Positions 23,050 through 33,224 of a stretch of 64,000 nt of DNA are shown here, piece after piece. The translations under genes were made by a program, and so were the position numbers. Source of the DNA: Blasia pusilla (taxonomy: Eukaryota; Marchantiophyta; Marchantiopsida; Blasiales); the NCBI GenBank assembly GCA_050084515.1, contig CM114272.1, positions 14,880,001-14,944,000 of the forward strand, written 5' to 3'. The notes beneath the pieces were generated by a model. It was given only the letters and a program-made list of their open reading frames with translations, was not told the DNA's origin and ran no database searches. Positions within the stretch are counted from its first letter, which is position 1; each line of letters starts with the position of its first letter.

Positions 23050-24318
23050 TGTCGATGCCGCACCACCACCAAATTATCACCACTAAGTAACCAAGTGACG
23101 TCGATGTCGCTATACTATTCTAGCTCTACTAGCTATGGGTGTAGCCAACCTAACCTATCATCACCACAACAAGCCTCCCACGGTCTACTGGTCATCACTC
23201 CAGCCTCACTATCGATAGCACACAGGAGTAACACTACTCTGGAAATCATCGTCAACCCTAACAATGTGCGCGCAAGCAAGAAGCAACAATGGAGGGGATC
23301 CAAACACAAGAAGTCCAACGACAACCCTCCAATCGCAAATGGAAATCAAGGTAACACAATCCACCAAACTTGGCGCCCCCTGAATCCACAGAACCCACCA
23401 CACAATTCTAACGCAATAGCTACTCCACCGCGGGTTGATGACGTGCTAGTCGGACTCGTAGCACCTGAAAATATCACCTGCATGGAGAGGCTACACCGTA
23501 CTATGCGCTAGAGGTATATCAACCAAAAACCTGAGATGCATAAAGCGCCTAACACATCTCCAAACAGCACCAAATGAGCTACACCAGTGTGTACACTCGC
23601 ATAGTTAAGAACTCAGTAGTTAAGCGTCCTCCAGGCATAATAGCCCAAAGATGGGTGACCAGTTATGCAACACTAAAATCACAAATCCTGCAAAAACTGC
23701 CTCACGCCCAAGCAAGCAAGCTTGCTTGCTTGCTCCTTGCTCCTTACTCCGCCTCTCACGCCCACTCGCCCCGAGCTACCACGAGTTGCCTCGAAGCCTC
23801 TCCACAAAAAATCTCTCCACAAAAAATCAGCTAGAACCAAACTCTCTACTCCGAGCTAAAAATCAGACAAACTTGCTATCCATACACCTCCAGAATCGCA
23901 AATCCGACAGCGCTTCCGCCCAGTTTCATGCACGCAGAAATCCGAAATGCTCCACACACTCAAGCAGATAGCTTCACATGAGATCACAATACAAGTAGCA
24001 ATTGGAACCTCTCACCGATCTGGATGAACTTCAACAGAGCTTCCGCACTCCAAGCTCTCCACATCATAAAACCGTCGAACACGAACCAAAATCTTCAATC
24101 CTTGATAACTTCCAACTCCCTTGACAAAATCCGGCGATCTAAAGCGCGTTGGAAATCTCTCAGCAAGGCACTTCTTTCTCAACCAACCACACATGAGATT
24201 CACACCTAAAACATAGGCCACAAGCCACGAACATCCACGGCTGAGTACACAATCAGCCCTAACTAGATCCTACTGATCAACAATTGAAGCTACAATCGAT
24301 CGACTCCAGTTCTTTGAG
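23050..24318 (-). other. 5' leader of gypsy element B
   Basis: Between the 5' LTR and gag, with no long frame. It contains the antisense 5S-rRNA-like segment at 23.6 kb. I could not assign a primer-binding site with confidence: the first bases after the LTR in element orientation are CTCAAAGAACTGGAGTCG, where a TGG occurs ten bases in. Confidence 0.5.
23600..23662 (+). ncRNA. 5S-rRNA-derived segment, antisense to element B
   Basis: On the + strand this holds AGAACTC, then AGTTAAGCGT (23618-23627) and GATGGGTGACC (23650-23660). Plant 5S rRNA has the same three blocks, and the spacing from AGTT to GATG is 32 nt in both. These cover box A and box C of the internal Pol III promoter. Sequence between the boxes and further 5' is diverged, so it is a relic rather than a functional 5S gene. 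It is antisense to the retrotransposon transcript. Confidence 0.7.
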
Positions 24319-24686
24319 TGAAATCCATAAAAGACATACTATCATAAAACACGTATAGAATCACATAAAATCAAGCCAAACCCACTCCACGATGGGAGAA
24401 TCTAGGTCGAAGCTTGCGGGAAACACCATAGCCAAGAGCTCTACTCACTACCAAGGCTAACTCCCAACGCAACAGGCTCAACTCAAAGAACTGACTGTTC
24501 TTTGAGTGCACTCCACCTTATATCCTCCAACCTAAAAGCGGGCCCTACTGGAAAAGTCACCCTCAACTGAGTAACCCCCAACCCTATGTATGAAATTGCA
24601 TCTCTACCTAGACACTGCGGCCCTACATAAGGTATGGCCTCTACTAGCTCACTATACTCTACGACATAATTCGTATGGTCATGACA
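24319..24686 (-). repeat. 5' LTR of element B
   Basis: 368 bp from TGAAATCC to ATGACA on the + strand, the same length as the 3' LTR at 15257-15624 and about 96% identical by manual count. It borders the CACTA gene directly at 24687, with no copy of the 106-bp repeat on either side. Confidence 0.9.
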
Positions 24687-25438
24687 ATAATTGTAGAGCT
24701 TTGTTTGTGTTACTAACCTGAGCTTCTAAGAAAAAAAATAAGGATGGCTTGGTAAGGCATGCAAGAGATAGCAAGGCTTGGAATCATATTGATTGTTTGT
24801 ACCGAGACTTTGCTTCAGAGAGTAGAAACTGTAGGTTTGGTTTGGCACTTGATGGAGTCAATCCATACTTCGATGAGGCCAACTCATGGTCAACATGACC
24901 AATGCTAGTGATAAAATACAATTTTCCATATGCATCTTGGCTTCAAACTAAGCATTTTTTGTCATGATAGCTCTTATCATATTGAGTTAGGAGAGTGTGA
25001 ATGGAGAGAATATCAACACCTTAGTGAGTTGTGGAATGGAATTTAATTCCAAGAGATGTGTAGACCGCAAGGGTCTTGGGGGTTCAACTTTATAGCCAGC
25101 ATGATTACCCAACATATGGCATAATCTCGGAGCAAAGCCATGGTGGAAAGCTTGCATGTACAGTATGTGGACCTTCTGTGGATTCATATTTCTCCAAAAA
25201 ATGTGGGAAGCCCATATTTGGTTGTCATCAAAGACATCTTCCAATAGACCATTTTTTTAGAGGGAAATCTTACGATCTTACGGCTCCCAATTTAATAGCA
25301 AAGTGGAGTCTAGACCGGCATCTCCAAGGAGTACAACCAATCAAATTCTTAGATGGGAGGAGAAGAAAAAAATATGAAGGAGGTGGTCAAGAGGATGCTC
25401 CTACTGACCCATACAAGAGGACGAGGATGAAGTGGTAA
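24687..25438 (+). pseudogene. CACTA transposase (TNP2-like), part 2, downstream of the gypsy B insertion
   Basis: Continues the gene broken at 15150: KDGLVRHARDSKAWNHID, CRFGLALDGVNP, then after stops SEQSHGGKLACTVCGP and FSKKCGKPIFGCHQRHLP. The same order occurs in the second CACTA copy (47.7-48.4 kb, minus). It is a Transposase_21 relic with several stops. Confidence 0.8.
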
Positions 25439-26735
25439 AGTTTTCTGTGTATTTTTCTTGATTGGAAAGTATCCAACATCAAATAAGAGTAGTTCAAACT
25501 TTTGTGGTTTGCTCATATTTGATCTATTTGGGATGAAGGCTACAGTGAAGGTTAGAAGAGATATTGAGGCTTGTGGAATTTAACCTCACTTGTGGTTACA
25601 ACCCCATCCAAGTAAAGCATCATGACTAGTGAAACCTTAGTGTGATAATGTTTTATCACCTCATGAAATGTCCATTTTCCTAGCTCAGATTGAGTCCTTG
25701 GAAGTGTGTTGGATTCTCAACTTCCACTTCTCTCATCACCATTAATCTGATCGGCCCCCTTATATGAGGAAAGGCCTAGATTGACAGATCCAACTTAGAC
25801 GTCGGAGGAGTCATGGTAATATAAGGTAGGTGATTTGTGGAGTTTACCGAACATAAGAAGACTTACATGGAGATTCAAACTTCTGCTCAAACACCACTTC
25901 AACCTTTTGTTCCTACAGACCTATATGTACATAATGAGTTGATAGGTACTTCTCAGATAGTTCAAAGGTGGAAAGACTAGATGGAAAAATCTACCCCAAA
26001 GATTGTGAATAGACCCTCAAAAATTCATGGGCGCACTTCCACCAATTTTATAGGTATTTCAAATGATTTAGATATTATAGATTACAAATTGTTGATACCG
26101 ACCTTTATAGAATTTTTGAAAATTTCAAGATATGAGGAATATGGTATTTTTGTAAATTTATACATGGTAGAAGTAAAGAGGACGGAATTGGTAAAAAAGG
26201 AAGAGGAAGAGTTGTTATAAGGGAATGATTTCCAAGGACATGATGAAGAGGTTGAAGAAGACAAGGACTCATCCTAAAGGAATGAAGAAATGTGGAAAGA
26301 ACACGCTCGGGAGACAACATTAGAAGAAAACTGTGGTTTTTATGACTTGACTTAGAATGACTTATGCACAAAATGACTCAAAGTGTAACTCTATTGGTTC
26401 AGACATTTTTTATGACTTGGAATACCAAATGAGTCATAATATAATGACTCAAATAGTATTAGAAATGACTCAGTTATGTTCAAGTCATATCCTATGACTC
26501 ATTCGGTAATCAGAGTCATTTTCTCATAAATGTTTGCTAGAAAATAGAATTTGGAGAATATTAAATAAAAGAATATCGATATTACCAAAAAACCAGCCTT
26601 ATGAGGCACAATGAAAAGTAATGTTTAATCTAATCATATGTAGGTATCAAACCTAATATCCAAACATCCATAAAATATGTAATTTTCTTAAACATGGGAC
26701 TCAGTGCCTAGACCCTAGATAAATTTAATTTCCCA
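25439..26735 (+). other. 3' part of the first CACTA element, with subterminal-type repeats
   Basis: No clear protein domain. Between about 26340 and 26530 the motif ATGACTC and its complement GAGTCAT, plus ATGACTT variants, recur roughly ten times in both orientations. Clusters like this are typical of CACTA subterminal regions. I could not locate a CACTA terminus. Confidence 0.45.
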
Positions 26736-26739
26736 AGGC

Positions 26740-27800
26740 ACATGAAATTAGGGTTTTAGGCTTGATGAATTCTCTCAAGGTGAATGCATCTCCAAGAGAA
26801 AGTAAAAGATGAAGATTTTCCAAAATGTTGCTCTTGAGGCAACATTTTGGCAATAGAAGATAGTTCCGATGATTGGTATTTATAAATCCAAATTGGAAAT
26901 ATAAAAGCCAGATCAGAACCGTTCAAGTGATTTAAGAAGATGTTATACCAACCCCTTTGAAGATTTTGAGCTCCATCCAACGGTGGGAGAAGGTGTTTAG
27001 GTAGAACCAACGTAAATATTAACAACACCAACAACAATCCCTCTTGGAAGGCTGTAGTCCTTCCTCTCGACACAACATTTTGGCAAAACTTCACCCTTGA
27101 TCATCCATAAATCTTCAAAGTTTTCAGGGTGATGGAACTTAGCACCAAGAGCCCAAATGATTTTTTTCGGAGGATTTTGAGGTTTGAGGATGGATTTAAA
27201 AATGCACGATGAAAGAGGGAATCTAAATTTTTATCACTTGATATGTGGGCAACTGGCAAGATCTGAACCGTCCATCCTCTTCACAAGCCTGTTTCCCATC
27301 AGCCACCAAAGTTTGAGGGCCATCCAATTGCGGGAAAATACAATCCACTGGAGATGTCGGCAAGAACGGTAACGAGCCTTGGTGACTAAAAAGGCCTGAA
27401 AGTTTTCCAGGGAATGTGAAATTAGGATTAGATGCATGGTGAATTTTTTCAAGGTCAAGTCATCTCCAAGAAGGGAGTAAAAAATAGAAGATGGTTCCGA
27501 TGATTGATATTTTTAAATCCAAATTGGAAATGGAAAAGCCAAATCGGAACCATTCAAGTGGTTTAAATGGGTGTTATACCTACTCAATGGTGGGAGAAGG
27601 TGTTTAGGTAGAACCAACGTAAATATTAACAACATTAATCAGAATCTCTCTCCGAAGACGTAGATTGAAGTTTTTTTGCAAAACTTCACCCATGGTCATC
27701 CTAAAACTTCAAAACATTCGAGGAAGATGAGATTCGGTGCCGAGAGCCAAAATATTTTTTCCCCTGGTTTTCGAGCTTTGATGCACGATGAAATGCCAAA
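26740..27800. repeat. Diverged direct duplication
   Basis: The block about 26740-27220 is repeated at about 27410-27800. Shared landmarks are AAATCCAAATTGGAAAT, GGTGGGAGAAGGTGTTTAGG, AACCAACGTAAATATTAACA and CAAAACTTCACCC, ending at ATGCACGATGAAA. Copies differ by substitutions and indels. Nothing coding is seen. Confidence 0.65.
26820..26850. repeat. Perfect short inverted repeat
   Basis: CCAAAATGTTGC, loop TCTTGAG, then GCAACATTTTGG: 12-bp arms without mismatch, lying in the first copy of the duplication. The second copy lacks it. Confidence 0.6.
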
Positions 27801-28019
27801 ACCCTCCCTCCCTTTTTCCCGTCTATTTTCCTTTCTTCCTCCCTTCCATTTTTTCCACTTCCTCCGCTTCCTTCCAGCTTTCCTTCGCAGCTCGAATGGC
27901 CCTCGTTCGTTCCCGCGGCTCTCACTCCTCCCCATCGTTCGTTCCCACGGTTGTCACTCTTCACGATCCAGCTGCGCCTCTTTCCCTCCTACCCTCGGCC
28001 GTGGCTGAGACTGATTTCT

Positions 28020-29560
28020 TTCAATTTTGCCCACATTGTTGCGCCTCCTGCCCTTCTGTCGTCAAGCTTCTCTCTCAATCTATCTCAGGGAGCTCCGTTT
28101 ATTGCTGCGCCTCCTGCCTTCGACCACGAATCTCACTGAAGGTGTTCGAGCTCCGTTTATTGCTCTCTTGTCCTCGGCCGTGAATCTCACTCAAGCCATT
28201 CGAGCTGCGTTTAGTGCTGCGCCTCCTGCCCTCGGCCGTGACGCTCACTCTTGTTGTTCGAACTGTGCTTCTTGGATCTTGGCTCCTGCAATTCATTCCA
28301 TGTTCGAGCTGGTGGAGGAAAACGTTTTGGACATTTGAGCTGCTACACGAAGAGAACGTACTTTGAATGTTTGATTTCTAGCTGAGAGAGCAAGGCTGCC
28401 CACGGCTAGAGAGTTCAAACTTCGTTGCTTTTCACATTCAAGCTTCTGGCTTTGGCTCTCCCTCTCGCGCTCGAGGTGCTTATTCTTTGTCACAACATTC
28501 TATTTCATCTCTTTGAATCTGTGTTGTTCATAGATTTCTATCATTGAATGGGCTTCTTCCTTCTCTCTTACTATGGCCTTCAAGCTCTCAAGGTCATGCT
28601 GCCCGCGGCTCTTTGTGGTTCATGGATTTTTGTCACTAAATGGGGTTCTTCCTTCTCTCTTACTATCGCCTTCAAGCTCCCAAGGTTAGGCTACCCGCGG
28701 CTCTTTGTTGTGCATGGATTTCTGTCAAGTATTTTTTCTAGTCACTGAATGGGCTTCTTCCTTCTCTCTTACTATTGCCTTCAAGCTCCCAAGGTCAGGC
28801 TGCCCACGGCTCTTTGTTGTTCATGGATTTCTGTCACCGTCATTGTTACTCTTCGACTATCATTTCGATCCACCTCTAGCTGCGCCACTTCTTTCGGATT
28901 CTAGCTCTGTCACTCTTGGACGTTTGAGTTACCGTGACAAGGCTACCCGCTCACAACAAATTTCTAGCTGCTGCGCCAAGGCTGCCCACGGCTCTTTGTT
29001 GTTCATTTTTTTTGTCACTGAGGATACATTGGACTCGTCTCTTACTTCTGCCATAGTCCGCGGCTGTCACTTCGTTCGGGCTTTAGCTGCGCCACTCCTT
29101 TCTGGTCCTAGTTGCGCCACTCTTGGGTGATTAATCTCTATTCGATCTCTTGTGTGCCTCTGATCGATTGTCACATAGTACCTGACTGTTACTGAATGCG
29201 CTTCTCTATGATGTTCCCCCGGGATCATGAAAGGTTTGGTCGGTTGTAGCAGCATGAGTGGAATCAATTGCTTAGGAACTACTCTTTTCTCAATCTTATT
29301 GGAGCTGATTTACTTGAAATCAGCTCAAATCAACCGTGTGTGCTTCAAGCTTCTCTCTCACTCTCGCCTTCAATCTGCTGCACCAAGCCTGCCTGCGGCC
29401 CTTTGTTGATTTAAAATTTTCTGTCACTGATTGAGTATTGGGCTCTTGTCTCTTGTCTCTTACTCCTACCTTCCTTCTGGCCTCATCTCCTTCGACCTAC
29501 TGCGCCGAGGCCGCCCCCGGCTCTTCAGTGTTTTGATTGGGTATTTCCTTTAGTTTTCAC
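28020..29560. repeat. Degenerate minisatellite, unit about 90-110 bp
   Basis: The clearest units begin at about 28549, 28640 and 28749, each reading CTTCTTCCTTCTCTCTTACTAT, then CTTCAAGCTC, CCCGCGGCTCTTTGTTGT and a GTCACT end. Weaker units with the CTGCGCC, GGCTCTT and GTCACTGA landmarks run to about 29.56 kb. Open frames through it are proline/serine- or arginine-rich and I do not call them coding. Confidence 0.6.
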
Positions 29561-29654
29561 TCCTACCCTCTTCTTTTTTGCCTTTGACCTGCTGCCCTAC
29601 TTGGACGCGGCTTGAGACTGGGATCAGTCTAGAGAGAAGATGAAGCGTAGAAGG

Positions 29655-29842
29655 TACCATATAAGAGAAGGGTGAAACTCTCATTTTTCAAAGCAATGAT
29701 ATCTTAGATTTGTGCAAGATTTAACAATTGGAGGTGTTGTATAAGAAGTACCATATAAGAGAAGGGTGAAACTATCATTTTTCAAAGCAATGATATCTTA
29801 GGTTTGTGCAAGATTTAACAATTGGAGGTGTTGTATAAGAAG
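29655..29842. repeat. Recent 94-bp tandem duplication
   Basis: Two adjacent copies (29655-29748 and 29749-29842), both starting TACCATATAAGAGAAGGG and ending TTGTATAAGAAG. Only about two differences are seen. Confidence 0.85.
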
Positions 29843-31109
29843 TCGGGAAGGGGAATGGACACAAAAGAGACAGAGGGGCAGTGCACACATGGACACATTG
29901 GTCAGACGCTGGAGTATTTTGTGTCTCTGAGTGTTGTCGACACTATGGTACTTCACTATGGTACTTCACATTTGCCACGATGTAGGCTTTCGGATTCACT
30001 CTTCCGGTGACGGGCGCTTCCATTCGGAGGCCCGTCCGTGCAACTCAAGAGAGTTGTCCATGATTGGAGCCATTCGAAGGATATGCATTGAGGGTATTAT
30101 GTTTTTCTCCATAGAGAATTGTTGTCCTCAATTGAGTTCCTTGTGTACTACCAGCTTTGACATGAGGTTTGGCACATCATGCCTGACCGGGCGCACATTC
30201 TGTGATGGCAACATTCTGCGTGATCACACATTCTGTCCATGCTGTAGTAGTGATTGTGCATGGCCATCATAGGATAGGTCCCTTGCATTGCCTGATGAGC
30301 CTAGTGGTTTCACTTTCAAGGGAGAGTGATTTTGTAGACTTTCTTCCTCCTAAATTTTCTAGAATAATTTTATCGAATAACTCAAAAAACAGGTTTAGTC
30401 CAAACACACTCATAAATTGGACATTATGATTATGAACTCAGAACAGATGTGATGTTAATATAGGGACAAGTATGGGAATGATATTAAAAATGCATGATGA
30501 ATGGATGTCGCAAGGTTTTGTTATGAATACGGTGTTCATATTTTTGGGTGTCATTATTGTATCTCTCAAACACTCGAAACACACCTAATCCGAGGGTCTT
30601 GGGATTGTGGGCATTAGACATTTTGTCAAGGGTTTCCACACCCTAAAATAGACAAGTCTGATGTAAAATATAGAAATTAAATGGAAAAAATCCAAAAAGG
30701 GGAAGACATCTCGAGGTTACACCATAAATAAGAATTTAAGTAATCTGCCCTAAAGATACATGTGATATAGAGATATAATCAGACAATAGGAGGATGTAAG
30801 TTGTGTGTGCACAATAACTAACTTTTGCTATTTTGTCGTGATTTTTCTTTGTGTTAATGTCATAGTTTGCATATTAGGACTTGGTCATTCATACGGGTCC
30901 CACACTTGCAATTGCTTCGTCGTATTATCATCATACAAATGTATATACTAGAGGCCGTGATCTTTCCTCTTTGAAAGACACTATTATTCACGCACAATTC
31001 ATTATTAGTGATGTAATCTTTCCCTCACCTCCTTCCATGAGCTTCGTCTTGCACTACGGTTGACTTTTGTTCTGGTTTGAATACAGATAATTTTGAGGAG
31101 AGTCCAAGG
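29843..31109. other. Non-coding stretch before the PHD pseudogene
   Basis: No recognised domain, repeat or RNA gene. Short frames around 29.9-30.3 kb have no family motif. Confidence 0.4.
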
Positions 31110-31763
31110 ATGGCACGCACGACGTTACAGGCCAAGAAAGCCCCCAAAGTGAGTTGTTAGGTATCATACAGTGCACTCCAGATTCACTAGAAGGTAGCCC
31201 ACATTTGTGCAATCTGTGAGGATGGGGAGGAGTTGGTTGTTTGCAACGGGCCTTATGCTAGACATTTCCACACAAGTGCAGGATCAGTCGAAGCTATAGA
31301 AAATGCTTGTCCTCGGGTAGATCTTGCATCTGACCACGAAGAGAGTTGGTTTTGCCCGTACTATGTGAAGACGGCCAAGTGTGCCAAGTGTGGTATACAG
31401 GGAACTTTTGCAGAGATTGAGGAATTGGGGCCTTGTGCGAGACAGTGCCCAAATACCTATTGTGTGAGGTTTTTTTTTTTTACTTGTTTGCCTCGGGAAA
31501 TGGAGGCATGCCCCATGCATTATTGCCCAGGATGCCATAAGCACGATGAGGAGTTATGGGAGGACATGGTGTATTATCCTAGGTGTCCGATTGCATGGCA
31601 CTGGACTTGCTTGAATGAAGCTATGAGCAAGGATTATGCATGTGATAGGATTATTTATGACCATGCTACATGTGGTGAGGATAGATGGTGGTTCATTTGC
31701 CACCACCACAAAGTTGATCTCACACTTCAAACTCCTTTGAGAGACCATATTTCATGGATTTGA
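31110..31763 (+). pseudogene. EDM2-like PHD-finger protein fragment
   Basis: One frame from ATG 31110 to TGA 31761-31763, with TAG at about 31158 and 31188. It contains CAICEDGEELVVC, FHTSAGSVEAIENAC, WFCPYY, CAKCGIQGTF, CPGCHKHDEELW and CPIAWHWTC. This spacing resembles the tandem PHD region of plant EDM2 (ENHANCED DOWNY MILDEW 2), a reader of repressive histone marks. Several expected zinc ligands are Tyr (NGPYARHFH, FCPYY, VYYPRC), which suggests loss of fold. A single-exon fragment between transposons suggests a captured or retroposed copy. EDM2 similarity is by motif only. Confidence 0.65.
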
Positions 31764-31875
31764 TTTTCAAGTGGTGAGATGGGATTCACCGTGTTTAGAC
31801 AGAATCTCTTGGCATTTAGGTGGAGTTTGCAAGGTAGCCACTTCTGATACAAAGAGGGTTGAGCCTCTAAACATA

Positions 31876-32210
31876 CTAGGTAGGTGGTATGACTTCATAT
31901 AGAGAGTAGTCGTTGTCCTTGGCGATGATGACCTTTGCCACCAACTCGGTTGTCTCAAGGGCTTGCTTCTCCACATCTCCTTCGAAAAATTCATCAGACT
32001 TCACGAAGTTCGGAATATCGCCCCTGCCAACGATCATTGCATCATAGACCAAGCATAGATTTTTGTCTGTAATGTCCTTTGGGTCGTTGAAGTCCAACCA
32101 GATTGGATAATTTGTTACCTCCGAGGCGGACATGCCCTATCGCATCTCCATGTCGTACATGGAGAATCCCTCTCCATCAGGCGGAGAAGCCCACAATTTG
32201 TAGGCTATCG
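31876..32210 (-). pseudogene. Unrecognised minus-strand gene, 3'-terminal block
   Basis: Reads WASPPDGEGFSMYDMEMR, TAG, then SASEVTNYPIWLDFNDP and LVYDAMIVGRGDIPNF, ending YEVIPPT and a stop near 31876. It looks like real coding sequence (acidic, no low complexity) but I do not recognise a family. It lies downstream of the blocks at 32.4-35.3 kb on the same strand and is probably the last exon of the same gene. Confidence 0.4.
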
Positions 32211-32446
32211 AAATTTGTGTCAGATACTTATATTCTCACAATTGATAAGGTACCTGTACACCAACTGCTGGGCAGCTCTTTGTCGGGATGACTCGGTCGC
32301 CTACTCCTGAAGATCTCGCTTCTTCTTTATAAAATCTCATTTTCTCGTGTCTATTTCCTCGTGCAGATCTGCTTGAGGAAGGATGTGATTCTTCACTATC
32401 ATTTGGAATTCTGGGTTTTTGTCGGCTTATCTGTGATGTCACCAAG

Positions 32447-33205
32447 TCACAATTCAAAATCTTCTGTAGCCTCCAAGTTTGCTTCCTCTAGAATTGGCTC
32501 AATCTTCTTCAGCTCCGCTTGTAGACCCACGATCATGGACTTCCCGAGAAGGCACAGCGCATCCCAGAATGACCATTCCCGTAGCCAATGGGAGATCATT
32601 GGATTTGAAACTCCCGGAGGGTGGTGTGTGGCCCGCTTCTCCGCCTCAATGCCCTCGAGAATGATTTTCATTAGTCGAATTCGCCTAAACTCGGATATGC
32701 CAGACATCGCAAACTTGTGCACGCGGTCCATAGACACTTTCTCTCCCATCCAACCCTGTGGGTCTTCGTCTCTCTTCGGCTAGCGCTTGTTTATTGCCTT
32801 CAGCTCCTTGTAAAACTCCGGGCCAAGTTCGGGGTTGAGAATTGCAATGTAACGTTGCATCTTGCTTGCAGTGTATTTTGTTGCTGGAGATACAATAGCC
32901 TAAATAAATTTAGCCCGTTCCGACGCGGAGACGTTCTCCCTACGCTCCAGTTCAAACGCAGCGCTTCTTGGCGGCATGGATCTTGGACCAACAGAAAATC
33001 ATGACGGTTGCATCTTTGTCCCTCTTCGGCTGGCCCAAGTCTTCTTCTTTATTTGAGCTTCCTTCGCCATCATCTCATCGACCAGATCGTCACCTAGGAA
33101 TCCCTTGTACTCTGTCGCGTGTTTGGTAAGCACCTTCTTGACCCTATTGCAATCTTGGATCCAGTTGTGGGTAACATTCCCCTCGGATACAATCCAAAAC
33201 TCCAA
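32447..33205 (-). pseudogene. Unrecognised minus-strand gene, middle block
   Basis: Coding-like text in shifting frames: WIVSEGNVTHNWIQDC and KHATEYKGFLGDDLVDEMM, then KDATVMIFCWSKIHAAKKRC, then FELERRENVSASERAKF, KYTASKMQRYIAILNPELG and FYKELKAINK, and finally MGEKVSMDRVHKFAMSGISE and HWLREWSFWDALCLLGKSM. Interruptions include TAG codons and two frame changes. No domain is recognised. It lies directly downstream of the palindrome-filled intron at 33.2-34.19 kb. Confidence 0.45.
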
Positions 33206-33224
33206 AAATAAGGTAAGGATATTG

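Larger units (their letters stand above)
15151..24686 (-). mobile_element. Gypsy element B, with DNA methyltransferase and PHD finger
   Basis: A 9.5-kb LTR retrotransposon on the minus strand, inserted in a CACTA transposase gene. Order in its own direction: LTR (24686-24319), leader, gag with two zinc knuckles, aspartic protease, C5-cytosine methyltransferase, RT, RNase H, integrase with terminal PHD finger, purine tract (complement of 15733-15740), a 106-bp repeat, LTR (15624-15257), and the 106-bp repeat again. The whole insertion starts TGTC and ends GACA. All enzyme domains are identifiable, but gag, pol and the methyltransferase tail carry stops and frameshifts, so this copy cannot be autonomous. 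No target duplication is obvious. Confidence 0.88.

Noticed and set aside
24231-24318. tRNA primer-binding site next to the 5' LTR of element B
   Set aside because: TGGAGTCGATCG lies ten bases inside the LTR edge, but I could not match it to a tRNA 3' end with confidence.
27676-28338. Several overlapping frames of 87-131 codons
   Set aside because: They follow the pyrimidine-rich minisatellite on both strands, with low-complexity composition and no domain.
31110-31157. The start of the PHD pseudogene (MARTTLQAKKAPK) looks like a histone H3 tail
   Set aside because: Only the first few residues agree and the order then diverges; too short to support histone mimicry.
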